DNA from: Psychrobacter sp. PG1
GTDB taxonomy: Bacteria; Pseudomonadota; Gammaproteobacteria; Pseudomonadales; Moraxellaceae
Assembly (NCBI RefSeq): GCF_014897815.1
Contig: NZ_JABUZG010000057.1
Location: 163,053-217,350, forward strand
Reading direction: 5' to 3'
Length of the DNA: 54,298 bases
The notes beneath the pieces were generated by a model, which saw only the letters and a program-made list of their open reading frames with translations, searched no databases and was not told the DNA's origin. Within the stretch, counting starts at the first letter, position 1. Every line of letters begins with the position of its first letter. The translations under genes were made by a program, and so were the position numbers. Positions 26,232 through 35,710 of the stretch are shown one piece after another.

Positions 26232-27641
26232 TTAAGAAGCCTTTTGTCTAAGAGGCTTTAGACCGTCATCCAGATGCTGTTCTGCCGTATCAAATTCGAC
26301 ACCGTAGTTTTTGGGCAAAATCATATCGAGAGTAATGGCCACAATACCTGACATAGTAACCGCCGAACCAAAGATATTACGGAAAAGCTGAGGCGCTTGT
26401 GCGAATACATCAGGAACAAAAGCCACGCCCATAGACAGACCTAGCGAAGTGGCAATGATTAAGATATTTCGATGGGTAAAGTTGACCGTTGATAGGATGC
26501 GAATACCAGCGGTCGCTACCGTTGCAAACATCAATAACGTCACACCGCCAACGACTGGTTTTGGCAATTGGGTAAAGATAGCACCCAAAATAGGGAATAG
26601 CCCCATAGTGAACAAGATAGCGCCAACATAGAAGCCCACATAGCGACTGGCAATGCCAGTCATCTGAATCACGCCGTTGTTTTGGCTAAAAGTCGTCACT
26701 GGGAACGTGTTAAACACCGCCGCAATTAATGAGTTGACACCATCACCTAATACGCCACCTTTAATGCGTTTCTCGTATAAAGGTCCTTTGATGGGTTCGC
26801 CTGATATCATCGAAGTCGCCGTCAAATCACCAGAGGTTTCAATACTGGTAATGACATACATAAAGGCGATAGGAATAAAAGCCTGCCAATCAAACCCAAA
26901 GCCAAACTTGAATGGCACAGGTAGCGTAAAGATAGGGGCATCAGAGACCAAAGAGAAATCAATGCGTCCCATAAGAATGGCTGCGATCAGACCAAGCATC
27001 AGCCCTATAAAGATAGCACTGGAGCGAATGACTTTATTATTAACAATACTAATCAACACCACACTGACCAAGACTCCGCCACCGAGCATTAGATTCTGTA
27101 TACTCCCGAAATCTTCAGCGCCCACGCCGCCTGCCAAATCCGTCAGACCAACCTTGGTTAATGACAGGCCGATAGTCACAATCACACAACCCGTCACGAT
27201 AGGGCTCATCAGAGATTTGAGTCTGGTGATGAATTGGCTTAAGAAAATCTCAACGAAGGCACCAAGAAAGGAGACGCCAAAGATAACAGAGAGAATCTCC
27301 TCCGGACTCCCGCCTTTGTTTTTTACCACAAAACCTGCTGCCAATACCGCGGCCAAGAAGCCAAAACTGGTTCCTTGTAACGCCATAAGACCGGAACCTA
27401 CTGGTCCAACTTTATGCGTCTGAATAAAGGTAGCGACCCCTGATACCATCAATGACATGCTGATGAGATAAGGGATATGTTCTCCTAAACCCAAGACGCC
27501 GCCTATGATTAATGAGGGGGTGATGATACCGACAAAGCTGGCAAGTACGTGTTGTACTGCGCCCAAAAAGGCTTTTGTAGGGGTAGGGCGGTCATGCAAT
27601 CCGTATAGTAAATCGGGGTTCCCTTGAATGTGTTCGCTCAT
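26232..27641 (-). CDS. NCS2-family xanthine/urate permease
   Basis: 469 aa inner-membrane symporter with 12-14 helices. Purine NCS2 motifs are present: VGPVGSGLMALQGTSFGFL in the first half and, in the second, FIPIAFMYVITSIETSGDLT. NTFPVTTFSQNNGVIQMTG is the XanQ/UacT signature. These place it with proton-coupled xanthine or urate importers rather than uracil permeases. Context (urate degradation) favours urate or xanthine. AGGAGG precedes the ATG. A RutR-type palindrome lies about 205 bases upstream, and the gene is convergent with the regulator gene. Confidence 0.93.
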   Translation of the reverse strand: MSEHIQGNPDLLYGLHDRPTPTKAFLGAVQHVLASFVGIITPSLIIGGVLGLGEHIPYLISMSLMVSGVATFIQTHKVGPVGSGLMALQGTSFGFLAAVLAAGFVVKNKGGSPEEILSVIFGVSFLGAFVEIFLSQFITRLKSLMSPIVTGCVIVTIGLSLTKVGLTDLAGGVGAEDFGSIQNLMLGGGVLVSVVLISIVNNKVIRSSAIFIGLMLGLIAAILMGRIDFSLVSDAPIFTLPVPFKFGFGFDWQAFIPIAFMYVITSIETSGDLTATSMISGEPIKGPLYEKRIKGGVLGDGVNSLIAAVFNTFPVTTFSQNNGVIQMTGIASRYVGFYVGAILFTMGLFPILGAIFTQLPKPVVGGVTLLMFATVATAGIRILSTVNFTHRNILIIATSLGLSMGVAFVPDVFAQAPQLFRNIFGSAVTMSGIVAITLDMILPKNYGVEFDTAEQHLDDGLKPLRQKAS

Positions 27642-27845
27642 CTTGGCTTCCTCCTAAAGTGACTTTTAGTCCAAGCTCTGTGGAGAGAGCTAAGCAGTGT
27701 GATGAGTTTAGAGATGGATATCGACACACCGTTTATCTTCATATTGCTTAGTTGTCTCACAAAGAGTCGCACTTATCCTTGTGCTAATAAATATCAGCAG
27801 CTAGCTATTATTTATCAATATGACTAATAGTCGTAGGTTTAAACC

Positions 27846-27859
27846 TGACTAATTGGTCA
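27846..27859. promoter_or_regulatory. RutR-type operator TGACTAATTGGTCA upstream of the permease
   Basis: Second copy of the palindrome found at 25274-25287, differing at one base in the arm and one in the spacer, with shared flanks AAACCTGAC and TTGGTCAACTA. It sits 205 bases upstream of the permease ATG. Confidence 0.75.
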
Positions 27860-28125
27860 ACTATCTAAGGGTATAGTGAAAGGGTTGGCCATTGCAACGT
27901 TTTTTTTCATGTTGATGGCTTTATTTCTTAAATAATAACAGTCTATTAGACGAACATAGCGCAGTGGATTTGGTTTGCTCGCTATTTTGACTTGTCTAAA
28001 AACAGTAAGCAACAAAACGGAATAAGCCAGCCAGATTTAGCGCTATCTTTTAATATTAAATTTCTCGCATTAATTATTGCCAAATTGTTAGTACTTCGTT
28101 ATTATGCCTCTCACTATTAAAATGC

Positions 28126-28146
28126 TAATAATTATCATTAACATTG
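28126..28146. promoter_or_regulatory. Fur-box-like sequence upstream of the TonB receptor
   Basis: TAATAATTATCATTAACATTG resembles the GATAATGATAATCATTATC consensus (AATnATTATCATTA core). It lies about 150 bases before the receptor ATG, consistent with iron-controlled transcription. Confidence 0.6.
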
Positions 28147-28297
28147 TTATTCGTATGAAAGACTTTGTCTTTGTCAAGACTCTAATCGTCTAAAAAATGG
28201 TTTTCAATAATAAGCGGTGCAACTGCCACAAGCTGTGCTCAACAGTAAATAGCTCTTAAAAATTCTAATTTGTGATAGTCAATAAGGTGAGTGTGTT

Positions 28298-30379
28298 ATG
28301 CGTGAAGTAAAGTTATCAAAACTATCTAGTCAAATGACGGTATTGTCCATGGGCGTGGCAGCGGTATTATGGTCACAAGCAGTCAGTGCAGCACCTGCAG
28401 AAGACATGCCAAGCACCACGTTGCAGACCATTACGGTGACAGCCAATAGCTCAGTACGTGATAAAGTGCAAACCGATTCTGTTTACATAGAAGACTATAC
28501 GCCTGCACAGCAAGCAAGCCATTTAAGCGATTTCTTAAATGTGGTGCCAGGCGTGACCATAGGCGGTACGTCATCGGTCAACCAGCGCATTCGTATTCGC
28601 GGTCTTGAAGACAGCAACCTAAAAGTCACCATTGATGGCGCGCGCCAAGAAGGCAAGCTGTTCTATCATATGGGCGATATCACCATTGATCCTGATTTGC
28701 TCAAACAAGCGGATGTGGCAGTGGGCAACAATTCTGTCACGCTCGGTAATGATGCACTTGGCGGCGCGGTTGCTTTTAAAACGGTCGATGCCGCTGACTT
28801 ACTTAAACCTGGTCAAAAGATTGGTGCCAAGCTAAAAGCAGGTTATGCCAGTAATAATGATGAGCTACTGACGTCAGCCACAGTTTTTGGCGCACCATCT
28901 GATAATGTCGATTTATTGGCTTATTATGGCAAGCGTGATACCAGCTCGGGTGAAGACGGTGAAGGCCGTGAGTTGTTTGAAGACAGTGAGAGCGAGAGCT
29001 TCTTATTAAAAGCCGGCGCCTATGTTGGTAATGACCATCATGTAGGCGCAAGCTTTAGCCGTACTGATAAAGAAGGGACTTTCCCATTCCGTCCGGATTT
29101 TCCAAGCCTCGGCGATGATCCAATCCCGCAAAAAGTAAAGCGTGATACCTATACGCTTGATTATAACTTTAACCCAGCAAGCTCGCTGGTTGACGTTGAT
29201 ACCACCATTTATCAAACCGAGACCCAAATTTCACGTGATAATGACCCGAAAACATCGCCAGGCTATGATTGGGATGCAAAAGTGAAAACTACTGGTGGTA
29301 AGATCGAAAACACCAGTGTAATTGATGCAACGTCAGGACGCCATAAACTGATCGCAGGATTAGAGCACTATAAAAAGCAGTCAGATTTTTACACCGCTAA
29401 AGACCGTGCAACAAAACTGCCCGCATCAGGGGAAGATAGTGCTAAAAATACCTCAGTTTATTTAGAAGACCAATGGCAAATGGGTAAATTTAGCCTAACG
29501 CCAGGCGTGCGTTATGACCGCTATGAAGCACCTGATTTTATTGCTGGTGGCAAAACTTACGATAATGTTGTCGGTGCACTTGCCGCAAGCTATGAGATTG
29601 CGCCGAGTACGCAGGTTTTTGCTAGCTATACTCAGCTGTTCAATGGCCCAGATTTAGGCCAAGCTATCTTCAATCGAGATGGTGCTGGCACAGTGGTTAA
29701 CAACGACCTAAAAGCAGAAGAGGGTGATAACGCTGAAGTGGGTGTCGTAACCACCTTGCGTGATCTCACTACGGCTAATGATTCGCTACAACTAAGCGGT
29801 AAATACTTTGAAACCAATATCGAAAACTATATTGAATTTATACGCTCAGGTCTAAGCTGTGGACCAAACCTTGGGAATGATTGCCAAGGTGCGGTCAATA
29901 AGGACGAAGATTATAAAATAAAAGGTGTTGAGCTGGCCGCTGATTATAAAATGAATAACTTTAGCATGGGTTTAAGCTATGCTCATGCGCGTAGTAAAGG
30001 TGAAGATACGGGTTATAGTTTTTATTCACAAACAGGGTCAGGATCAGATGCAGGTGATAAATACATGGTCAATCTAGCGTATCAGCCAACTGATACCACT
30101 GAGCTTGGCTGGCGCAGTACCTATGTAGCCCCTGTTACGCAAACCTTTATACTTCGAGGTGACGTTACGGAGCTTAAGAAACCGAGCTATGATGTCCATG
30201 ATATCTTTATGAGCTACTCTCCAGCTCAAGTAGATGGCTTGAAAGCCACAGTTGGGGTTTATAACCTGTTTGATGAAACTTATGCTAGCCACGGTTCGCG
30301 CTTAAATCCAGCTAATGCTACGGCTACAGATTTTGAGATGGGTCGTAATATCAAAACCTCTTTGACCTATCAATTCTAA
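28298..30379 (+). CDS. TonB-dependent outer-membrane receptor, haem/siderophore type
   Basis: 693 aa. A signal peptide ends near residue 32 (VSAAPAED), followed by a TonB-box-like LQTITVTA. The plug domain contains DFLNVVPGVTIGGTSSVNQR and IRIRGLEDSNLKVTIDGARQ. FYHMGDITIDPDLLK and GNDALGGAVAFKT follow, resembling the haem/haemoglobin receptor group. The barrel ends in the expected aromatic residue (SLTYQF). The usual FRAP motif of haem receptors is not clear: the corresponding region reads YTQLFNGPDLGQAIFN. The ligand is therefore left open (haem or a siderophore). A Fur-box-like site lies upstream, and siderophore ABC and tonB genes lie downstream. AAGGTG precedes the ATG. Confidence 0.88.
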   Translation: MREVKLSKLSSQMTVLSMGVAAVLWSQAVSAAPAEDMPSTTLQTITVTANSSVRDKVQTDSVYIEDYTPAQQASHLSDFLNVVPGVTIGGTSSVNQRIRIRGLEDSNLKVTIDGARQEGKLFYHMGDITIDPDLLKQADVAVGNNSVTLGNDALGGAVAFKTVDAADLLKPGQKIGAKLKAGYASNNDELLTSATVFGAPSDNVDLLAYYGKRDTSSGEDGEGRELFEDSESESFLLKAGAYVGNDHHVGASFSRTDKEGTFPFRPDFPSLGDDPIPQKVKRDTYTLDYNFNPASSLVDVDTTIYQTETQISRDNDPKTSPGYDWDAKVKTTGGKIENTSVIDATSGRHKLIAGLEHYKKQSDFYTAKDRATKLPASGEDSAKNTSVYLEDQWQMGKFSLTPGVRYDRYEAPDFIAGGKTYDNVVGALAASYEIAPSTQVFASYTQLFNGPDLGQAIFNRDGAGTVVNNDLKAEEGDNAEVGVVTTLRDLTTANDSLQLSGKYFETNIENYIEFIRSGLSCGPNLGNDCQGAVNKDEDYKIKGVELAADYKMNNFSMGLSYAHARSKGEDTGYSFYSQTGSGSDAGDKYMVNLAYQPTDTTELGWRSTYVAPVTQTFILRGDVTELKKPSYDVHDIFMSYSPAQVDGLKATVGVYNLFDETYASHGSRLNPANATATDFEMGRNIKTSLTYQF

Positions 30380-30402
30380 TCTAACTGTTATTGGTAATAT
30401 CT

Positions 30403-30439
30403 AAAAGCTAGCTGTCTTTGTATGAGAGCTGGCTTTTTT
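30403..30439 (+). terminator. Terminator after the TonB receptor
   Basis: AAAAGCTAGCT / AGCTGGCTTTT stem and T-run, 24 bases past the receptor stop. It ends just 12 bases before the first possible ATG of the next gene, so it may only partly stop transcription. Confidence 0.8.
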
Positions 30440-30450
30440 ATGGTCAGTAA

Positions 30451-31917
30451 ATGATGAAGCATGTGATAGCAATTACAACTTTTTTTAAATACCAATCAAA
30501 ACAACCAATGAATAAAGAAACGATGAATAAAAAACCAATACTAATGACTTCATTTCCCCCTACGTTACGTCAGAGCTGTTTATGGATTCATCGTTATACT
30601 GGGCTTGCGATGGCAGCTTTTTTGATCATTGCTGGTATCACGGGCACGCTATTGGCGTTTCATGATGAGCTGGATGATGTGTTCAATCACAAGCTGGCAA
30701 ATATTGAGTCGCAACACAAGCCGCCACTACCGATCGCCACACTGCATGATGCTGTTATCAGCGCTTATCCACAGTATCAATTTTCTAGTATGCCAACGTC
30801 AGTAGCGCTGAACAAATCAGCCGTTTTTTCGGTAGATAGAACGCGAGGTCAGGCAGCAGATAATGCTCCTAAAGCCCCATTTCAAGAAGTCTATGTCAAT
30901 CCCTATACCAATGAAATCATCGGTACACGTGATAAAGAGGCGTGGGCATGGCGCAATACGATGTATAAGGTATTTTGGTTGCACCGAGATTTATTGCTAG
31001 GTGATATCGGAAAATTAATACTGGGTATCGTGTCTTTAATCTGGACGATTAATTGTTTCATCGGATTCTATTTAACCTTTCCAAGAGCAGCTAGCGCCAA
31101 TAAATCTCAACAAACCGCATTGAGAAAACCATCTGGCAAACCCCGCGCTTCATTTTTTAAACGCTGGCTACCTGCTTGGAAAATCCGCCGTAAGACCAAT
31201 ACTTTTAAGCTCAATTATGACTTGCATCATGCGTTTGGCTTATGGCTCTGGCTCATGTTGTTTGTGATTGCGTGGTCGAGTGTTGGTTTTAATTTAAAAC
31301 CGATATATCAGCCTGCAATGCAAGCGCTAGTAGGACTTGAAGGTAGAGATGAAGGCAAAGAAAAGAAACAAAATAAGCCTGCGATAAATACTGAATCTAG
31401 TAGTGATGAGGCGACTACTATTGGCACTAATATGAACAGTACTAATAAGGTAGACAAGGCTAATAGTATTGCTTATTTAAGCAGGCAGGCAGAGATCGCC
31501 GCGCAAAAAAATGGCGTCGACGTCCAGCAGCTATTGGGAGTGCGTTGGGTAGAAGAGGACAATCAATGGCAAATGCGCTTTAAAACCAATAAAGATATCG
31601 GTAAAAAAGGCGGTGCGTCATCTATCACGGTTGACGCCGCAACAGGCAATGTCGAGCGTGTTCATTTTGGCTATCAAAGCTCATTTGGTAATAAAGCTGA
31701 TCAATGGATGGCAACGCTACACATGGGTCATATCAGCCATGGCGTAGGTCATTTGTTGTATCAAATATTTTTAGCATTGACGGGGTTAGCCGTGGCGGTC
31801 TTATCTGGCACAGGTGTGTATTTATGGCTCAAAGGGCGTCAAAGTCGATTAAAGCAAAAGCAAAAATTGACGGTTAAAGACAACTCTTTGAAGCGATTAC
31901 GTGAAACCAGCCATTAA
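30451..31917 (+). CDS. PepSY-associated membrane protein (PiuB-like)
   Basis: Up to 488 aa. The start is uncertain: ATGs at 30451, 30508, 30523 and 30544 are all in frame and none has a good ribosome-binding site. The conserved part begins LRQSCLWIHRYTGLAMAAFL. Four long hydrophobic segments are spread through the protein, with periplasmic PepSY-type loops between them. Motifs such as GTLLAFHDELDD, FWLHRDLLLGDIGKLILG, YDLHHAFGLWLWLMLFVIAW and 'MGHISHGVGHLLYQIFLALTG' are visible. PepSY-TM proteins near siderophore receptors are often Fur-controlled and are suspected to help reduce or release iron in the periplasm; the histidines in the helices would suit haem binding. This function is inferred. 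Confidence 0.82.
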   Translation: MMKHVIAITTFFKYQSKQPMNKETMNKKPILMTSFPPTLRQSCLWIHRYTGLAMAAFLIIAGITGTLLAFHDELDDVFNHKLANIESQHKPPLPIATLHDAVISAYPQYQFSSMPTSVALNKSAVFSVDRTRGQAADNAPKAPFQEVYVNPYTNEIIGTRDKEAWAWRNTMYKVFWLHRDLLLGDIGKLILGIVSLIWTINCFIGFYLTFPRAASANKSQQTALRKPSGKPRASFFKRWLPAWKIRRKTNTFKLNYDLHHAFGLWLWLMLFVIAWSSVGFNLKPIYQPAMQALVGLEGRDEGKEKKQNKPAINTESSSDEATTIGTNMNSTNKVDKANSIAYLSRQAEIAAQKNGVDVQQLLGVRWVEEDNQWQMRFKTNKDIGKKGGASSITVDAATGNVERVHFGYQSSFGNKADQWMATLHMGHISHGVGHLLYQIFLALTGLAVAVLSGTGVYLWLKGRQSRLKQKQKLTVKDNSLKRLRETSH

Positions 31918-32048
31918 AGAGCAACTATAAGATATGCTGTACTTAAACCATATCCATAATAATGATGATGCAACCTTCAGAGGTAAAAGTGGTAACGTCA
32001 ATATTAAAGAGTACGGCTATCTTTGATAGTATTTATTAAGGTCGCTAA

Positions 32049-32375
32049 CTAAAGCTTTAATTGCAAAAATATACTGTAGGCTATCCCAACGGTAAGGAGC
32101 AAGGAGGCAAATAGCTCACCTAGCATGACATTTCTATGCCAGCTATTATTTTCGTCAAAGTTTTTTGTATAATCTACTGAAGCAATATTTTGAGTAAAAT
32201 CCATCGGAATAACCACCAATCTTAGCACATACAAAGTCATGCCTAACCAAAATAGGGTATCTGCTATCTCTTTATTCACAGCGTAATAAAGGCACAGACA
32301 AAAGCTAATGATTAAAATTAATAGAGATAAGTTTCTGTAATTTATCCATCGATGATTCAATAGGATTTTATGCAT
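32049..32375 (-). CDS. Small membrane protein of unknown function after the siderophore ABC genes
   Basis: 108 aa from the ATG at 32375, which has AAGGA seven bases upstream; the TTG at 32381 is less likely. Three hydrophobic segments are apparent (NLSLLILIISFCLCLYYAV, LFWLGMTLYVLRLVVIP and VMLGELFASLLLTVGIAYSI). They are joined by short polar loops, one with DYTKNFDENNSWHR. I do not recognise a family. It lies 35 bases downstream of the ABC ATPase gene in the same direction and is probably the last gene of that operon, suggesting a link to iron uptake. Confidence 0.65.
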   Translation of the reverse strand: MHKILLNHRWINYRNLSLLILIISFCLCLYYAVNKEIADTLFWLGMTLYVLRLVVIPMDFTQNIASVDYTKNFDENNSWHRNVMLGELFASLLLTVGIAYSIFLQLKL

Positions 32376-32410
32376 CAACAATTCCTTTTATTGTTTGCGA
32401 AGCTCTGTAC

Positions 32411-33181
32411 TTAAACCGCATCGACAATCACAGGGCGACCTTGATGACTGAGCACGCTAACATCGACGTTATACAGATCCTTCATAGTTGCTTGGGTGAT
32501 GACCTCTGCAGGTTGACCAACAGCCATCACCTGACCCTCTTTCATGGTGACCACGGTATCGGCGAACTGCGCAGCTTGATTGATATCGTGCAGCACAATG
32601 ACCACGGTTTTTTGCTGGCTATGACTCAATTCGCGCAGCTCACGCATCAGGCGACCAGCATGGTACATATCCAAATTATTCAGCGGCTCATCGAGCAATA
32701 AATACGGCGTATCTTGGCAAACAATCATCGCAATCAATACCCGCTGACGCTGACCACCCGATAGTGTCGATAAAAAACGCTCGGCTAACGGCGCAAGCTC
32801 AAAACGTTCGATAATCTCGTTTACTTTTTGCTGATCATCTGCGATTGGCTGTCCTTGATGATAGGGATAGCGCCCAAACATCAGCAGCTCATGCACGCGC
32901 AGTCGCCCTTGCACTTGGTTGTCTTGTCCAAGCATCGCCACCGTTTTGGACAAGGTTCGCGCATGACAGCTAACAATATCACGTTCCTCATTATCTACAG
33001 CGAAACTGACCTGTCCCGACTGTAGCGGTTGCAAGCGCGCCATGACCGAAAACAAGGTGGATTTACCCGCGCCATTGGGACCAATCAGGGCAATCACTTG
33101 GGCGCTTGGTAATGACAACGTAATGTTATGAAGAATTTGCTGTTTGCCAATATGGTGCGAGATGTTATTGAGTTTAATCAT
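32411..33181 (-). CDS. Iron-siderophore ABC transporter, ATP-binding protein
   Basis: 256 aa. Walker A GPNGAGKST, Q-loop AMLGQDNQVQGRL, signature LSGGQRQRVLIAM, Walker B LLLDEPLNNLD and switch VVIVLHDINQAAQFAD identify an importer ATPase of the FepC/FatE/CeuD group. These energise uptake of ferric siderophores across the inner membrane. It follows two permease genes in the order binding protein, permease, permease, ATPase on the minus strand. The gap to the upstream permease is 100 bases. Confidence 0.92.
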   Translation of the reverse strand: MIKLNNISHHIGKQQILHNITLSLPSAQVIALIGPNGAGKSTLFSVMARLQPLQSGQVSFAVDNEERDIVSCHARTLSKTVAMLGQDNQVQGRLRVHELLMFGRYPYHQGQPIADDQQKVNEIIERFELAPLAERFLSTLSGGQRQRVLIAMIVCQDTPYLLLDEPLNNLDMYHAGRLMRELRELSHSQQKTVVIVLHDINQAAQFADTVVTMKEGQVMAVGQPAEVITQATMKDLYNVDVSVLSHQGRPVIVDAV

Positions 33182-33281
33182 AGTGGTTCTTATTTTTACA
33201 AAGGATCTGATTTTTCATTACTATATCAATGGTTTTTAGATAATTGGCTACTAGGTCAGTGATTATTAAATAAGTACGATA

Positions 33282-34376
33282 TTAACGACGCTGAGTCATA
33301 AAAATCAATATTAAGAATACCAAACCGCCCGCCAATTCAATCACCACTGATAGCACACCCGCCATGCCCAATAGCTGCTCAAATATCGTCTGACCGAGTA
33401 CCAAGCAAATCATCGCCACCAAACAGACCAATATCAGACGCTCGCTGTGATACATATGCCGAGCGATACGATTGGTTAGCGCACAAACCAACAGCCCAAA
33501 GAAGGTCACTGGACCGACCAATGAGGTTGCCGTGGCGACCAATACCGCAATGACCGTTAATAGTCCAAACGCTAGGCGTTGATAATTGATACCGAGGTTA
33601 ATGGCTTGTGATTTGCCAAGCATCAATACGTCACATTGATAACGCCAGCGCCAGATAAACAGTGCGCTAATGGCACAGATAACAATGCTGATACCAAGCA
33701 GCTGCGGATTGACCGTATTAAATTGCGCGTAACTGGCAGATTGTACGACCACGAAATCATCAGGATTGATCAATCTGGCAATCAGGGCTGATAAGCTACG
33801 AAACAAGACACCAAAGATAACGCCCACCAATATCAGTCGCGTCAGATCCTGACTGCTTTTTGAAAATAGTAGTCGAAATAATAGTAAAGATGCGCCAAAC
33901 ATTAAAACAATTTCAAGGGTGAATTTGGCAAGAGGATTGATACTGCTAAAACTTATTGCGCCCAAAAAGAAAACCAACAGGCTTTGTAATAAAACGTACA
34001 GTGAGTCAAAGCCCAGCAGTGACGGAGTCAGAATAGGGTTGTGCGTTAAGGTTTGAAATAATAAAGTCGATACACCAATTGCATAACCGACGACCATTAA
34101 CGCCAGTAATTTCTTACCTCGAAGCGGTAGCGCAAAATCCCAATGCCCGTTGACGTTGACTGTCAGAAATAGGATTGTCGAGATTAGCAATATAACTGCT
34201 GCTATCGATTTTGGGTGACCAGCTATCAATGCCCAAAATTTTGCTAAGAGACTTTGTCTAGTAGCAATGACGTCATTATTTTGTTTTGAGTGCCTACTTT
34301 TTGGCGCACTTTTTTGTGCTGAGCTAGCCTTTGTAGAGCTGTCATTTATAAAATCATGCTTAGACGGTGAAAGCAT
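33282..34376 (-). CDS. Iron-siderophore ABC transporter, permease 2
   Basis: 364 aa FecCD-type permease with about nine helices. A basic, Ser/Lys-rich cytoplasmic N-terminus of ~50 residues (KHDFINDSSTKASSAQKSAP) is longer than usual. Typical motifs are LTHNPILTPSLLGFDSLYVL, YQRLAFGLLTVIAVLVATAT and SLVGPVTFFGLLVCALTNRI. It resembles the FatC/CeuC partner of two-permease siderophore systems. AGGA lies seven bases before the ATG. The gene is 116 bases after the first permease gene. Confidence 0.92.
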   Translation of the reverse strand: MLSPSKHDFINDSSTKASSAQKSAPKSRHSKQNNDVIATRQSLLAKFWALIAGHPKSIAAVILLISTILFLTVNVNGHWDFALPLRGKKLLALMVVGYAIGVSTLLFQTLTHNPILTPSLLGFDSLYVLLQSLLVFFLGAISFSSINPLAKFTLEIVLMFGASLLLFRLLFSKSSQDLTRLILVGVIFGVLFRSLSALIARLINPDDFVVVQSASYAQFNTVNPQLLGISIVICAISALFIWRWRYQCDVLMLGKSQAINLGINYQRLAFGLLTVIAVLVATATSLVGPVTFFGLLVCALTNRIARHMYHSERLILVCLVAMICLVLGQTIFEQLLGMAGVLSVVIELAGGLVFLILIFMTQRR

Positions 34377-34492
34377 ACGTAAATCCTATAGTGCTAGGCT
34401 TATCCAATCAGACAAAGGAGCGATACAAGAGAGAGAAGAGGTAAAGAGGGTTATTGAGTCGTCATTAATACACAATTTTATGGCGAGCTGTT

Positions 34493-35593
34493 TTATGACT
34501 CAGCAGGCGCCCGTAATAGCAGCCATAAAAACAGTACTGTGCCGACGACCCCAAAAACTGTCGCAACAGGCACTTCAAATGGATAGCGTATCGAGCGCCC
34601 AATAATATCGCACAATAGCACCGCTGAAGCCCCCAATAATGCCACCGCTGGTAAGCTACGGCGCAATTTATCTCCCATCAATCGGCTGACGATATTAGGC
34701 ACGACCAAACCAATAAAAGGAATCATGCCAACGGTTACAACGACAACTGCACTCATCATCGCCACCATACCAACGCCAACCCATGTTACTTGTCGTTTGC
34801 TAATGCCTAAATTGAGCGCGATATTGTCACCCAAACCGACGATAGTCAGTTTGTCAGCAATGATATACGCCAGCACGCACAGTCCGCCTGTCAGCCACAG
34901 CAGCTCGTAACGACCTGCTAAGACGCCAGAGAAATCACCAAATTGCCAGACGCTGAGCATCTGTAACGATTCTTTTTGATAGGCGATAAAAGTCGTCACT
35001 GCCTCAATGATACCGCCAAAGACGATACCAATCAGTGGGATCATCAAAAAATCCGTTGGCGGAATGCGGTGGATCAGTAGCATAAACAGCATCATGCCAA
35101 ATACCGCGGCGATGGTAGCTACACCCATTTTGACAATGAGCGCACTGGCTGGAAATAGCAGGCTAACCATCAATAATCCCAGTGCAGCGCTTTGAGTTGC
35201 ACCGACCATCGATGGCTCAACGAAGCGGTTTTTGAGCACCACTTGAATAATCATCCCAGCAACTGCCATGGAAACACCGGTCAAGATAATAGCGATGGTA
35301 CGCGGTAGGCGACTGACCAGTAGCAGTGAGCTGTCGGAGTTGGCGCTATGGTTGATAAGGCTGTGAAATATACCTGACCACGAAAAATCAGCCACACCAA
35401 TTGATAAGCTTAATAACACCAAAAGCCCCATAATAATGAGGCTGCCCGTGTTGATGACCCACGGTGGTATAGAAGCACGGCGATTTTTAGAGCTTAGACC
35501 ACGGCTTGCGCTTTTTTGCCAACTCGTTGATGCGGCTGGTAAAGTAGGGCGGGCTTTAACGCTGGTCTGCGCACGAGAGGAAAATAACGGCAT
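34493..35593 (-). CDS. Iron-siderophore ABC transporter, permease 1
   Basis: 366 aa FecCD-type permease. Residues ~1-45 form a basic cytoplasmic tail; then helices with SRLPRTIAIILTGVSMAVAG, KNRFVEPSMVGATQSAALG and LTIVGLGDNIALNLGISKRQ. VTVGMIPFIGLVVPNIVSRL and SLPAVALLGASAVLLCDIIG complete the family pattern, the loop before IVSRL being the ATPase contact. It pairs with permease 2 to form the channel (FatD/CeuB-like). No strong ribosome-binding site precedes the ATG. It begins 117 bases after the binding-protein gene. Confidence 0.92.
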   Translation of the reverse strand: MPLFSSRAQTSVKARPTLPAASTSWQKSASRGLSSKNRRASIPPWVINTGSLIIMGLLVLLSLSIGVADFSWSGIFHSLINHSANSDSSLLLVSRLPRTIAIILTGVSMAVAGMIIQVVLKNRFVEPSMVGATQSAALGLLMVSLLFPASALIVKMGVATIAAVFGMMLFMLLIHRIPPTDFLMIPLIGIVFGGIIEAVTTFIAYQKESLQMLSVWQFGDFSGVLAGRYELLWLTGGLCVLAYIIADKLTIVGLGDNIALNLGISKRQVTWVGVGMVAMMSAVVVVTVGMIPFIGLVVPNIVSRLMGDKLRRSLPAVALLGASAVLLCDIIGRSIRYPFEVPVATVFGVVGTVLFLWLLLRAPAES

Positions 35594-35710
35594 ATCAGCT
35601 ACTGGCTTAAAGTGAGGGTTGGCAACTGACAGTGATGACAGCTGCCAAAAAACGAATGACGCTTATTTAACATGTTGCTTGTGTAGCATATTGCTTATTT
35701 AACGCATTCT

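Larger units (their letters stand above)
27642..28297. other. Divergent intergenic region, permease / TonB receptor
   Basis: 656 bases, A+T-rich, without a credible gene. It holds the RutR-type operator at 27846-27859 on the permease side and a Fur-box-like sequence at 28126-28146 on the receptor side. The intervening ~260 bases show nothing recognisable. Confidence 0.6.

Noticed and set aside
26677..27423. 248-codon plus-strand open frame
   Set aside because: It is wholly antisense to the NCS2 permease, whose protein is clearly conserved; the antisense translation has no recognisable domain and no ribosome-binding site.
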